DNA of 64,000 nucleotides from Cristatella mucedo (Eukaryota > Bryozoa > Phylactolaemata > Cristatellidae), in NCBI GenBank assembly GCA_009760855.2, contig WPIO01000020.1:372001-436000 (forward strand), written 5' to 3'. Shown here piece by piece: positions 1-9,589 of this stretch. Below the pieces are notes generated by a model, which saw nothing but the letters and a program-made list of their open reading frames with translations, was not told the origin of the DNA and did no database searches. Both the position numbers and the translations under genes were made by a program. How positions within the stretch are numbered: the stretch's first letter is position 1; each line of letters begins with the position of its first letter.

Positions 1-470
1 ATAGTTGATCGTTACTAGGATGCTGGAGTCCAATCGCTTTTATATTATGCATCTTCGGTTGAATTGCACAGGATGCAAGAATTAATCTATATTATTTTGA
101 ATTTCAGTAGGTAAGTAGATGAGTCCGTTAGTCCCATAAACGCTAGTCGCCGGTGTCAAGCCAATGCTGTGCCGTGGTTCAGCGGAGATAAGTTACTAAT
201 TTGCATATATAGCTACAACATGCTGTCGAAATTGAACGTTGAAGTGTGCACTGAATTCCGAAATAGTGATAAGTAGGTTTTTGATCAACGCATCATTTAC
301 GTACGGTCAACGCATCGTTTAATTAGCACCGTGAAGGCGATCTCTCATCGGAACGTCTTCATTCTCTAGTTTACTTTTCAGGACTATTAGGAAAAGGTTT
401 TCATTGAAGTATCTCAAAGCATCTAACAAGTTTAAATCGATGTTCCAAGGTTTTCCGCTTGCACGCACTA
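1..470. other. upstream non-coding stretch
   Basis: AT-leaning sequence before the CpG island. I see no supported gene. A donor-like AGGTAAGT lies near 109-116 and a pyrimidine-rich acceptor-like site near 370-382, but no coding-like frame connects them. Confidence 0.5.
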
Positions 471-566
471 TTAATAATAATGTTATCATTATCAATAGAC
501 ATGAGTATAGTGCCTACAGAGAACCAGGTCTCTTTATAGGGACTTTAAATATGCTGAAAAGAAAGA
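471..566 (-). repeat. LINE 3' tail remnant (old)
   Basis: Decayed minus-strand copy of the LINE tail found throughout the window: an AAT-rich start, then AGTGCC, CTCTTTATAGG and ACTTTAAAT in the expected order and spacing. It is the leftmost recognisable copy and accounts for part of a 107-codon open frame at 404-727, which is therefore not a gene. Confidence 0.6.
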
Positions 567-1260
567 ATTGGGTTTTGTGTCCCCGCCTCTGCACGCATTT
601 TTATTGCACGTGTTTTCTTGTGCTTGATTTTTGGCTACAAGGAACCCACGGAATTACAACACCATTCTATGAGAAACCTGTACATCAATTTCGAGAAAGT
701 GCTCAAATTAGCCGTAGCGAGGAGTGAGCAGGAGGAGGAGCGTTTCAAGATGGCTCCCGCCCGATTCCTGACCTGCGAAGTGCCAGCGTGCATGTAAAGA
801 TGGCGCTTAGTCCAGGTTTCCACTGGATTTTCTCTGTGTTTGCTGTATATGCTTACGTGTCACTGCAGCACGTATATCGGTAAGAGCAGCGTGTACATAA
901 ATCTACGGCAGCTAAGGCTCGGCTATTACACGTACTTTATCGCTTGACTACGCGGCGCCTGTCCAGCGCGTACTGAGCGCACGCTCCTTCGGCTATGCAC
1001 AGCGGCGGGAGAAAGAGGTTAAGCGAATGAACGGACTTGCTCCCAGAGGGCGCTCGCGCGATCCCGATCGCCGTCGCGCCTCGCTATCGATGGCGTGCCC
1101 GTGTGCATCGGCGTCGCTCCCGCGAACCACCTTAGCTGCACAGCCTCGAGACAAGAGCCAAGCAAGCGCCGTTCGCTCTAGACGACGGTCTAGCAAAACC
1201 GCTCAGTGAGCTACTCTCGCTGTGAGCGCTCTAGTTTCGGAGTGGCTAAGCGTGCGCTGC

Positions 1261-1298
1261 AACGCACGGACGCGTGTACGCGTACGCGTCCGTGCGTT
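1261..1298. promoter_or_regulatory. 15-bp perfect inverted repeat rich in ACGCGT
   Basis: AACGCACGGACGCGT at 1261-1275 is exactly reverse-complementary to 1284-1298, with an 8-bp spacer that itself ends in ACGCGT. ACGCGT occurs five times between 1270 and 1341. The tract alternates purine and pyrimidine, so it could form a cruciform or Z-DNA. A role as a factor-binding cluster is inference. Confidence 0.6.
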
Positions 1299-1624
1299 TG
1301 TGCGAGCACGCGTCTACGCATGCGAGCTCGCGTGCACGCGTTTCTTACTCTTCCATCTCCTTCTTAGTCCTCCCTCATGTGGACTGGATTTTTTTCTATA
1401 ATAAAGCGCCGCTCTTAGCGGATGAGCGGAAGAGGGATGCTGCCGTTGCTTGGTCGAAATGGGAAAATAAAGACGCGGAACCGGGAGCAGGATTTTCATG
1501 ACGCTCGCGTAGCGCCCGCTGAGCTCTCCTAGGACGAGAGGTGGATTCGTCGCATCGCACGTCAAGCGCCCGCCAGCCGCGCGCTAGAAGACGAGACGAG
1601 CGCTTTCTTTAATAACAGCAATGG

Positions 1625-1715
1625 CGAAAATAATGATAGCAGCAAGAATAACAATGTTGCGTTTGTACAGCGCCCTCGGAGAGATCCGATTCTCTTTCTA
1701 GGCACTTTGCATGTA
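1625..1715 (-). repeat. LINE 3' tail remnant inside the CpG island
   Basis: The order AATAATG, ACAGCGCCCTC, AGAGATCCGATTCTCTTTCTAGG and CACTTTGCAT matches the minus-strand LINE tail hairpin. It shows that the island has tolerated retroelement insertion. Confidence 0.65.
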
Positions 1716-2553
1716 GGCGTCGCATGGTGGCACCTTCCGCAGATCGCCTCTCCGATCGAACGTTGCCGCGTCGACCGCGGCCGCTGTCGGCGGCGCCAGG
1801 AGCGGGTGCGCTTACTGCCACGCGGCGGCGGCGGTGCCGCGCTCGAGTGGCGCGAGAAGCTGTGCGGTGGTCGCTTACGTATCCCAGCAGCCAAGTCGGA
1901 CGTTCGGCGCCGACTCGAGGGAGGTACGGAGGGGGCCACTAGCGCCGCCGCTGCGCGGCAAAGCTGGGGCGAGCGCAGCTCGCACGCGCGCGGGGGGGGG
2001 GAGGGGGCGACTGGACCGGATTAACTTCCTTCGACGAAGCCGCCTTAGCCGACAGGCGAACGGCGTTCGCCTGCCGTCGTCGCCGGCTGCGGCGCTCGCT
2101 CACTCTCGCTCGAAGAGGCGCCAAAGTGAGCGATCGCGAATGGCGCAATTATCTGCTATTGCCACCTCTAAGAGCGATCATCATTCTCCATTTGATACGC
2201 GCCAGATCCTCGGAGCGTCGAGGTGCTACCGGGAGGCCGCTCTGTTTATTGTCACTTTCGCGGCTCGCATTATTGGTATTGTTTTACCGGCAGCGCCGCA
2301 GCTGTGGAGCGGAGCGCCGCGCGCCACCTCCAGCGGAAGCGGGCGAAGCAGGTGGTGAATGCTGATTGCTGCGGAGATTTGCGGAGAACCTGCGAGCTAC
2401 ACGGGGGTCCGCGAGGGCGGGCTCTTGGCCGCGCGGCGAGTCTGCCGCGCAAAATCGTTTGCTAGCGTAGCGAGCGCTAATCGGCGTATGGGGGGGGACG
2501 GCAGCGCTGTGGCCCAACTCCGGCGATTGGCGGTGGCGGCGGCGGCGGCTGGG

Positions 2554-2592
2554 GGGAGGAGGAGGAGGAGGAGGAGGAGGAGGAAGAGGAAG
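2554..2592. repeat. GGA trinucleotide repeat
   Basis: An uninterrupted purine run of GGA units within the CpG island. It can form triplex or quadruplex structures. The poly-Arg and poly-Leu frames through it are artefacts of the repeat. Confidence 0.9.
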
Positions 2593-3461
2593 GCGGCTGC
2601 CGAGCGATAACAGCGCGGAGTGTAGCGCGCGGGCTCGCGACGACTTATTTCCGCAAGTGCTCTTCTAATTGTCGCTCGTTCGCGACTGTAATCTAGCGCT
2701 AAATTGAGCGATGGCGGCCGCACTCGCGCTCCGCGGCGCCGGCTGGCGCCGGCAAGATAAATAGAAATTCGTCACCAGCATTGACGCCGAAAGCTCGACG
2801 GACGCGCGCCAATGTTGAGAGCGTCGGCAGAACGCGATTGCTTGTGGGGAGCGGCGGCGGCTGCGGGGTGGGGAGGGAGAGCCGGATGGCAGCCTCGACT
2901 GGCGGCGGCGCCGCGAGCCGCCGCCGCCGCCGCGGCCTCTTTCCCCATCGCGAGCCGAGTGCAGAGGGCCAGAGAAGCGTGAGGCTGGCGGAGAGATAAA
3001 CACGAAGTGTCGGGATACGAATTACTATTGATCTCCCTGTTTGAAAGCGCTCTCGTGTTTATCGGTCACATTAGAGAGAACCATCGTCGTGCATGGACCG
3101 CGCCGTGGTGTGGTCTCAGCGTATTAACGCGGCTCACAAGGCACGAGGCATCTGGCTTCTTTTCCCGAGCGGCATCAAACGCTCCTGAAGCTGGCGTGCG
3201 CGATGGTGCGTGCGCCTGGGTCGAGCGTCTGAAGCCGGCGCTCGCGCCCGTCCTGCGAGCGCCGGCTCGCGGGCTCGGCCGCCGCCGCCGTACTGCGGCC
3301 GAGCCCGCGAGCGCTTCAGCTCTGAAGCACCTGGAGCGTGCGGTCGTTGCGGGGCAGAGAGCACGCTGCACGCGAGGCTTTCGAGCAGCGTCTCCGCTCT
3401 TGCAATTGCGGCGGCGGCGGCGGCGGACGGCGGTAATTTAAGCTCGACGCCGTCGTCGCCG

Positions 3462-3462
<1 letters not shown>

Positions 3463-3500
<38 letters not shown>
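3463..3500. repeat. CTG repeat, about 12 units
   Basis: A pure CTG run of 38 bp in the CpG island. Read on the minus strand it gives a poly-Gln stretch in a 141-codon open frame, but flanking low-complexity Arg/Ser/Ala coding on both strands argues against a real protein. If transcribed it would lie in a 5' UTR. Confidence 0.9.
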
Positions 3501-3502
<2 letters not shown>

Positions 3503-3869
3503 TGTCGCTCGATGGCGGCAGCCCAGACGGCGAGTAGCGAGCGGTGGCTGCTGCCTCTCTGTCGGCGGCGGCAGCGGCGGTGGCAGCGGCTTCTCCTCCT
3601 GGATATCCTGCCAGTCCGCTCGTGCCGTCCACTCGCGCGGCCTCTCCTAGCTGCAGCGAACGTGCGCACAAAGTAAAGGAGATAAGAGAGCTCGCTTCTG
3701 AAGCGGAAGTGGGTGGAGGAGCTTTCGAAGCTTTCGCACACTGCTCGTCGGCGAGCGTCGACGAGCGTCTGAGGACTCTAAGGAATGTGAACTCGCGGCC
3801 GCGAGGTCGCGAGGTGCAAGCGTGCCACTCCTGTACTGACTGAGCTCCAGTCGCCGTAAACGAGCGGCT

Positions 3870-3898
3870 TGCAATGAGAGCGACTGTCGCTCATTGCA
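3870..3898. other. small perfect-stem hairpin
   Basis: TGCAATGAGAGCGA (3870-3883) pairs with TCGCTCATTGCA (3887-3898) over 12 base pairs, with a 2-nt AG bulge and a 3-nt loop. It lies within the probable 5' UTR region. A function at RNA level is inference only. Confidence 0.55.
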
Positions 3899-4900
3899 GG
3901 ATCGGTCACTGAGGGCTGCTCGAGCAGAGCATCGAGTGCCAAAGGAGGGATCGCCAGGTCAGCCCTCCTCGTTCAACGAGCCGCTGAGCGACGAAAGCAA
4001 GGCTACAGCCTGGTTGCAGCCTTAGTGTCGGCTGTGCTGGCGTCCGGTGTGGTCGCTTGTCATCAGGGAGACCGATCGGAGGGACTCCGGTTTTCTGTTA
4101 CTTAGTGTCGACCATTTCCGTTCATCTGCTTGCGTTGGTCACCGAGCTCTTGAGCTCCAAGCAGACGAGCAACTTGAAAGTAGCCGCTCAGTTGGCAAGC
4201 AGTGGCCAACTTCAACGACGATCACTATACCCCTAAGGACAGGTACGGCTGCTCTGGATTGGTTATCGCGAGAGACCGTATCGGACGGGGAGGTCTGTGC
4301 GACGTCTGACGTCATCTCGGAGTGCGCTCGAAATGAGTATTGGTACTTTGCCACTGCAACACTCGAGGCTGCCAGTGGTCCTATCTGTTGCTGGCTGCTC
4401 GGATTCAGGAGACGACTGGCAGTGCGTTTGCAAGCGCCGACAAGAAGGCTCGATATGAGGGGCAGCAGGAGGACCTTGCCAGCGCTGGCCTCAGAAAGCT
4501 GTTTTGGCATTTAGTGAAAGCCATTCCCGTTCATCTAGAGGCCGACTAGCGTGCGGTGGTAAAATCGGATTACCGGCTGCCCGACCGGCATGCGGGAGTG
4601 AGTCGAGTCGGATCATCAGCGCAGCAGCACTATCAGCTCGCCGGTCCCAAGAGCCCCCGAGCCGTGCACGTAGACGTACAGATTGACTCACGCACACGCC
4701 CTCTTCCCCAGATCGAGCCGACTCGCCGCGGTAGCTGAACTGGATGGCGATCGCTACCGCAGGGAGAGTGCGTCCGCGTGCCCGGCCGCAAAGATTCTTC
4801 CTTCGTTGACGGGGAGCTAACTTCCCTCGGCGCGCTACCGCTAGTTCTTACCTTGTGATCGCAGAGCTGCGAGAAATCACGAGACTCTGGCTGCATCAAG

Positions 4901-5054
4901 TAGCCGCTTTGGTCCAGCAGTTAAGGTGCTCGCCCCGACCAAGGTCTGGCTGAGGTCGTGGGCTCGAGCCCCGAGGCATATGTGGAGCGCCTGAATAGAG
5001 ATTAAGTTATCTTAGGGCGCTATATAAATGAATTATATTTATTTATATTTATAG
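4901..5054 (+). mobile_element. SINE-A copy, tRNA head with LINE-type tail
   Basis: The head resembles a tRNA gene, with an A-box-like stretch near 4911-4930 and a B-box-like GGCTCGAGCC at 4961-4970. The 3' part (about 4987-5045) reads GCGCCTGAATAGAGATTAAG, a short stem partner and GGGCGCTATATAAATG, that is, the same AGAGATTAAG hairpin and GCGC stem as the LINE tails here, followed by AT-rich repeats. Among the clearest copies of this family, together with the one at 44807. It sits directly upstream of a SINE-B copy. Confidence 0.85.
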
Positions 5055-5104
5055 CCCTGGGCTATGCACTTATGCACTAAGAAGCCCAATGCCCGGAGTG
5101 CTGG

Positions 5105-5271
5105 TGAGCCGTGATGGCCCACTAGATAAGGCGGTTGCTTTTCACAACCTCTGTCCCGAGGTCGAAGGTTCAAATCCTGTGGTGGGCTATCTTTTATCGC
5201 CACTGCAAGCCGTGGTGATGGCCGTAAAGGCTCTTCTATCGCTATGCAAAAGATGCTGTTAAATATGCTAG
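5105..5271 (+). mobile_element. SINE-B copy, tRNA-derived
   Basis: tRNA-like head: an A-box-like region at 5112-5133 (GATGGCCCACTAGATAAGG) and a B box GGTTCAAATCC at 5167-5177, followed by a body (ATCGCCACTGCAAGC, GCCGTAAAGGCTCTTCT) and an end in GCTGTTAAAT-GCTAG. At least ten copies occur in the window. There is no LINE-type hairpin tail. The head cannot serve as a tRNA gene because no acceptor stem or complete cloverleaf can be drawn. Confidence 0.85.
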
Positions 5272-5798
5272 TATATGATCGAGACGTACTGTGGGACTAC
5301 ACGAGAGCTCCGACGGTCGAGAGCAGCTTGCAAACAGCTTGCCCTAGGCCGAGAGGTAGAAGAGGCGAGGTTGAAAGCTGCAGCCGAAAGCGGCGGCGGC
5401 TGCGGAGGCAGCGAAAGCTCGAGGAGGAGCGACGGCTACCCTGGCTATCCCTGGAAAGCCCGGAGAAGAGAGGTCCTTGCGAATAACAAGTACGAATAAC
5501 TGCCCGACGCTCGCTTAAGGCTCCGAACGTGGCTAGTGGCGATGAACGTGCGAGCTCGCCGAAGACATCCATCGAAGATACTGCTCTCGGACATAATTTT
5601 CTTTGGCATCGGTTGAGGCGTTCAGATGAAGCAGCACCATCGCAGAGCACTGCCGGTTCGACCTTTAAATGTGCACGAGGCGTGCACAGTTAGTGGCGGA
5701 TATCGGATCGGGAGCTACTGAGGAAATTTTGGTGTGAAAGCTCTCTGATCCGATCAACATCTACGAGTGGCATACGGGAACGTTCGGAACAGGGCGGT

Positions 5799-5889
5799 AT
5801 GGCATGCGGGATGCTTGGAACGTTCCTGTTTATCAAGCGGGGTCGGCGCCAGGTCATGTCGGAGCAAAGGATGCACACGCCCATTTTCG
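5799..5889 (+). CDS. candidate first coding exon of a host gene (partial, function unknown)
   Basis: What is seen: ATG at 5799 with G at -3 and G at +4 opens a frame of 30 codons plus one base, beginning MACGMLGTFLFIKRGRRQ and continuing VMSEQRMHTPIF. It runs into TTCG|GTAAGTAAG, a near-consensus splice donor with the intron starting at 5890. Reading through the donor meets a stop at once, as expected at an exon end. Inside the exon two further in-frame ATGs (5811, 5856) could serve as starts. Position just downstream of the CpG island fits a gene's 5' end; the intron phase would be 1. I do not recognise the peptide. A minus-strand frame (5690-5911) overlaps it and cannot be excluded. The downstream intron would be at least 12 kb if the weak exon at 18413 is real. 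This is inference from start context, donor and location, not homology. Confidence 0.4.
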
Positions 5890-6277
5890 GTAAGTAAGCT
5901 GTACGGTACATCCTGATCGGCTTACGAACTCACCGGTTGTAAGCCGAGCAGGAAATCTCAATTTTTAGCTGAGCGGGCGATGTGTGCTGCTTACGATCGA
6001 CGCCAATGTATCGGTAGGCAAGGAGTATAGCAGAGGACATACTAGGAAAAACTAAAATAAAAGACCTTAAAATCTCCGATGCGACTGCATGAGAAAATAC
6101 GAGAAAAAATTGAAGAAAGATTAAGGACTGCAGATGCACCTTGTATTCGGTACTATGGGGGTAGGGGTACACCAAAGGGTAGCTTGAGCTGACCCCGAGG
6201 ATATTTACTGATCGGTCGTGCTCGTTCCCGTTGAGCACTTTCATGATCACCTGGCCACGTCAAGGTCGTGGGCCCTC
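5890..6277. other. non-repetitive stretch after the candidate donor
   Basis: Begins with the candidate splice donor. I see no supported feature in the rest. Confidence 0.4.
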
Positions 6278-6366
6278 TTAATAATAATAATAATAATAAT
6301 TCACTTGATAAAGCGCCCTCAGAGAACTCAATCTCTTCCTAGGCGCTTTACATTTGCTGCAAAGGA
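6278..6366 (-). mobile_element. LINE 3' tail, short truncated insertion
   Basis: (TAA)n followed by the full tail hairpin in minus orientation: GATAAAGCGCCCTCAGAG, then CTAGGCGCTTTACATTTGCTGC. Only the last 70 or so bases of the LINE plus the microsatellite are present, as expected for an extremely 5'-truncated reverse-transcription product. Confidence 0.9.
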
Positions 6367-6790
6367 TGACTCTGGTAGGTACCAAGAGTGAAGGATGCTG
6401 TTCAGAGCAAGGCAGTAAATGCAAATATCTTAAAAGACTAGGTAGTAAAAAGGCACGAAAAAAGAGGAAGTACTGCCTGCAATTTTTTTTACTAAGGTAA
6501 CTTCATTTTAGAAGGCCTGCTAAGTGATCCCTACGGTGGAGATGGCGCAATGGCTTTTACCAATGGCACAGTCATGATCTTTCCAAGGCCACCGAATCTT
6601 GACCATTGCATCGGCCATTTTATCCTGCAGCAGATATTTACGAAGGTCAAGGTCGCACCGACAATTTAACCAATGGTTCATGAAACCAAGAAATGGCTTG
6701 TTGCCATCATTGGCTCCTGAGACTCGGGGCTTACAATTTTATTAAACATGGGGCTTTGGCCGACCATGTTCCATAACCAGTATGATTGCT

Positions 6791-7382
6791 TAATAATAAT
6801 AATAATAATAATAATTCACTTGATAAAGTGCCCTCAGAGAACTTAATCTCTCTCTAGGCGCTTTACATTTGCTGTAAAGTGAAATGCAATTGAATGGTAA
6901 GTAAAATCATGCTTGAAAAACAAACGAAATGAATAATATGGTTAGGGGTGACATGCACAGGGTCAGCATGCAAATGTGGTTAGTGGCAGCATGCACAGTG
7001 TCAGCACGCATAAGCACATCAAGGACGAATCACAGGGATCCACTAAATGATGTCCTAAATAGGTGTGTTTTTAGGTTCCTTTTAAATGTGGTCAGGTCAG
7101 GGGATGTTCTGACGCAGGTCGAGAGGCAGTTCCAGGCTTTGGGAGCATATGAACTAAATGCACGGTCTCCAAAGAATTTAAGGTTTGTACGAGGTATTTC
7201 TAGACTGTTGGATTCTGAAAAGCGGGTGGTACGATGCTTGGCCTGATGTGGTAGTATATCTGACAGATAGGCTGGAGCCATAGAATGAAGGGACCTAAAA
7301 GTGAGCGACAAAACCTTGAAGTCAATCCGTTGCTTGACAGGTAGCCAGTGCAGGTCGGCGAGAAGTGGAGTAATGTGGCAAA
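6791..7382 (-). mobile_element. L2/CR1-type LINE, 5'-truncated 3' end
   Basis: Minus-strand copy ending in (AAT)n at 6791-6813. The open frame 7030-7311 encodes the C-terminal part of the reverse transcriptase ORF (SLHSMAPAYLSDILPHQAKH, FGDRAFSSYAPKAWN, TTFKRNLKTHLFRT) and stops at the usual SGSL end. Upstream to about 7380 the HWLP..KQ..DFK block is readable but out of that frame. The 3' UTR has two diverged copies of a ~35-bp unit (CTGACACTGTGCATGCTGCC type), then the hairpin tail. Young subfamily by its AAGCATGATTTTACTTACC segment. Confidence 0.92.
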
Positions 7383-8700
7383 TGCTTGGCCTGTGCTTCC
7401 CTTGTTACACTGGGGGATGGGGTGAGACGCACCTTATCGGTGCTGTTAGCATCCCACTGGTAGGCCTCACTCAGGTTTGTGCAGCTATCCTGCTAAGAAG
7501 AAGAACCATCGACTTTATAATAGTTTGGTCGCAGCATTTTGTCACATATCGAATTTAAGATTCGATCGTGTTTTATTGGGTCTCCAATATGGCTAATCTT
7601 TAAAACTTTGTAGCTGCGACTTGACAATTATCCATGTGCGCTGGCAGAAGACCGGCTTCAGAATTTTTTTGATCCGCAAACATGCCAATGACTGAGGTCA
7701 TAAAGCAGAGATACATACAAACGGCACTTAGGAGTTCCAGAAGCAAGCTCTCTAAATTACTACTTTATAAAGAATTCATAGGACTAGCCTGAAACTGCTT
7801 CGTTGCAATTTTTTCTGCCCAGCGGAAATTTTCATATCGATGTAACGTTTAGTAATTAATGATATTCAGTCGTGCTTGCAGAAGTATTCTTGGCAATCAG
7901 ATTTTGCCGTGGGGTACTCGCTGATCTCGTGGTAATCCACTATCCGGGGCAGCATCGAGGCTGTGGGTGGGTGACAAAACATGGGCTTGAACGATTAACG
8001 GTGGATGTCTTTAGACCTTTACTGCATGAAGCGTGCGAAACAAGGATTTGGAAAAGAGATCAAATACTCTCGCATCACTCTGGCGGCAACACTGTTAAGA
8101 CTGTTTGTGAGTGCCATCTGAGCGCAGCATCGTTGCATTGCTTTTGCTAATGGCATCGAAGGCTGCGACGGTGGATACGTATTATCCGTCAGCCATTCAT
8201 TCACTTTATGCTGTCGAGCTTCTGCAGGAAGCACCGTACGAATTTGATGCCAGCCTATGCCGTCCAGTAATTTACAGACCCATGCTGAGTGACGCGTTAA
8301 CTACTGCAGTACCAGCTGATCGGCAATCCAGCGAGCGGTCCTTAATGGAAATTGGCCCTCGTGCATTTACCTCGAGCAAGCCGGAAGTCAAGTTAGATCC
8401 CCAAAGCGTATTTCCCACTTGAGGCAAAGTGCCTAGGGGTACTTGCAAACGCATCGCATGCAAGACACATGCTGCTAACGGTATGCTCAAATATAATGCT
8501 GCACCTTCCACATTGGAGAGCAGTGCAGTGCTTTCTCACTGTAAGCAAGTGGAATAAGGTTTCTACCTGTAAGAATGCCGCGGTCGCTCAGTCTGCATAA
8601 AATATGCAATCGTCAGGCATCAGTAATTTTTCTCACGAGTGCTATGCTTTAGATGTTAGAATCGAGTATCAGCTTTATTGCAAGCACGTGTCTAACCGCC
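7383..8700. other. stretch without supported genes
   Basis: No LINE or SINE words recognised and only short unrelated open frames (the longest near 8111-8422). I call nothing here. Confidence 0.4.
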
Positions 8701-8703
8701 GTG

Positions 8704-8841
<138 letters not shown>

Positions 8842-9244
8842 ACACGACATCCGCGATGAACCTTCGCTTGAATACTTTCTGCCACTAATCAAACTTAACG
8901 TAGACGTCCGTCTCAGCAGGTTCGTCTCAGTTCGATCTCAGTATAATGTTGCATTACACTCATATTCCAGACTTCTCGAGCGTCCTTTTGGCCACAGGAA
9001 ATCCCCATCACGCCATATGCCATTCTTCTCCGTGTGTAACTAGCAACACTTTGTGCCAGAAGAAAGTTAAATAAGTGAGATTTTACTATAGTGCATTATT
9101 ATTATAAAATACAGCAAAAGAACTTTTAGATTATGCATGATGACCTGCAGCAGTTATAATAATGCCGTTTTGGTAATAACGCATGTAAGATAATTGGAAA
9201 GAATCACGAGGAGAAGGGATAAATAAATAAATACATATAAATAG

Positions 9245-9245
<1 letters not shown>

Positions 9246-9277
<32 letters not shown>
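9246..9277. repeat. (TA)n microsatellite
   Basis: Short TA run passing into a GA-rich purine tract up to about 9326, immediately 5' of a pair of LINE tails. Confidence 0.95.
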
Positions 9278-9280
<3 letters not shown>

Positions 9281-9324
9281 AGAGAGGGAGAAGCGGTAGA
9301 GGGGAGAGGGGACAGAAGGAAGGG

Positions 9325-9394
9325 CAGATGTAAAGCGCCTAGAAAGAGATTGAGTTCTCTTAGGGCGCTTTGTCAAGTGTGTTAATGATAATAA
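9325..9394 (+). mobile_element. LINE 3' tail, plus orientation (left half of a tail-to-tail pair)
   Basis: ATGTAAAGCGCCTAGAAAG, the AGAGATTGAGTTCTCT hairpin and GGGCGCTTTGTCAAGTG, then an ATA-rich end. Its 3' end abuts the next, oppositely oriented tail. Confidence 0.88.
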
Positions 9395-9466
9395 TTATAT
9401 ACTTAATAAAGCGCCTTCAAAGAGCTCAATCTCTTTCTAGGCGCTTTACATTTGCTGCAAAGGAAT
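9395..9466 (-). mobile_element. LINE 3' tail, minus orientation (right half of a tail-to-tail pair)
   Basis: AATAAAGCGCC followed by the minus-strand tail to CATTTGCTGCAAAGG. Positions 9425-9451 are a perfect 27-bp reverse complement of 9328-9354 in the neighbouring tail. Confidence 0.88.
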
Positions 9467-9485
9467 GTTATTACTATTATTATAA

Positions 9486-9530
9486 GGAGAGAGAGAGAGA
9501 GAAAAAGAGAGCGAGAGTTAGAGAGAAGAG

Positions 9531-9587
<57 letters not shown>
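9486..9587. repeat. (GA)n microsatellite
   Basis: Interrupted, then pure GA run. Open frames of alternating Arg-Glu or Ser-Leu through it are artefacts. Confidence 0.97.

Positions 9588-9589
<2 letters not shown>

Larger units (their letters stand above)
900..4900. promoter_or_regulatory. CpG island, probable promoter and 5' UTR region
   Basis: About 4 kb of strongly GC- and CpG-rich sequence, unlike the rest of the window, with trinucleotide runs (GGA, CGG, GCC, CTG), many GC-rich words and long Arg/Ala/Ser-rich frames open on both strands. Such frames are expected by chance in this composition and are not called as genes. Large CpG islands in animal genomes usually mark promoters and first exons of regulated genes; that meaning is inferred here. 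It fits the candidate first coding exon ending at 5889. I cannot place a transcription start. A CRE palindrome TGACGTCA lies at 4307-4314. Confidence 0.7.

Noticed and set aside
1562-3741. Many overlapping open frames of 100-174 codons rich in Arg, Ala, Ser or Gln on both strands
   Set aside because: High CpG content removes stop codons by chance; frames overlap on both strands, have low complexity and no domains.
4307-4314. CRE site TGACGTCA as a specific regulatory claim
   Set aside because: The same palindrome also occurs at 13567 and 60188 outside any promoter context, so a single match is weak evidence.
5112-5190. tRNA gene
   Set aside because: A- and B-box-like sequences belong to a dispersed SINE; no complete cloverleaf or acceptor stem.
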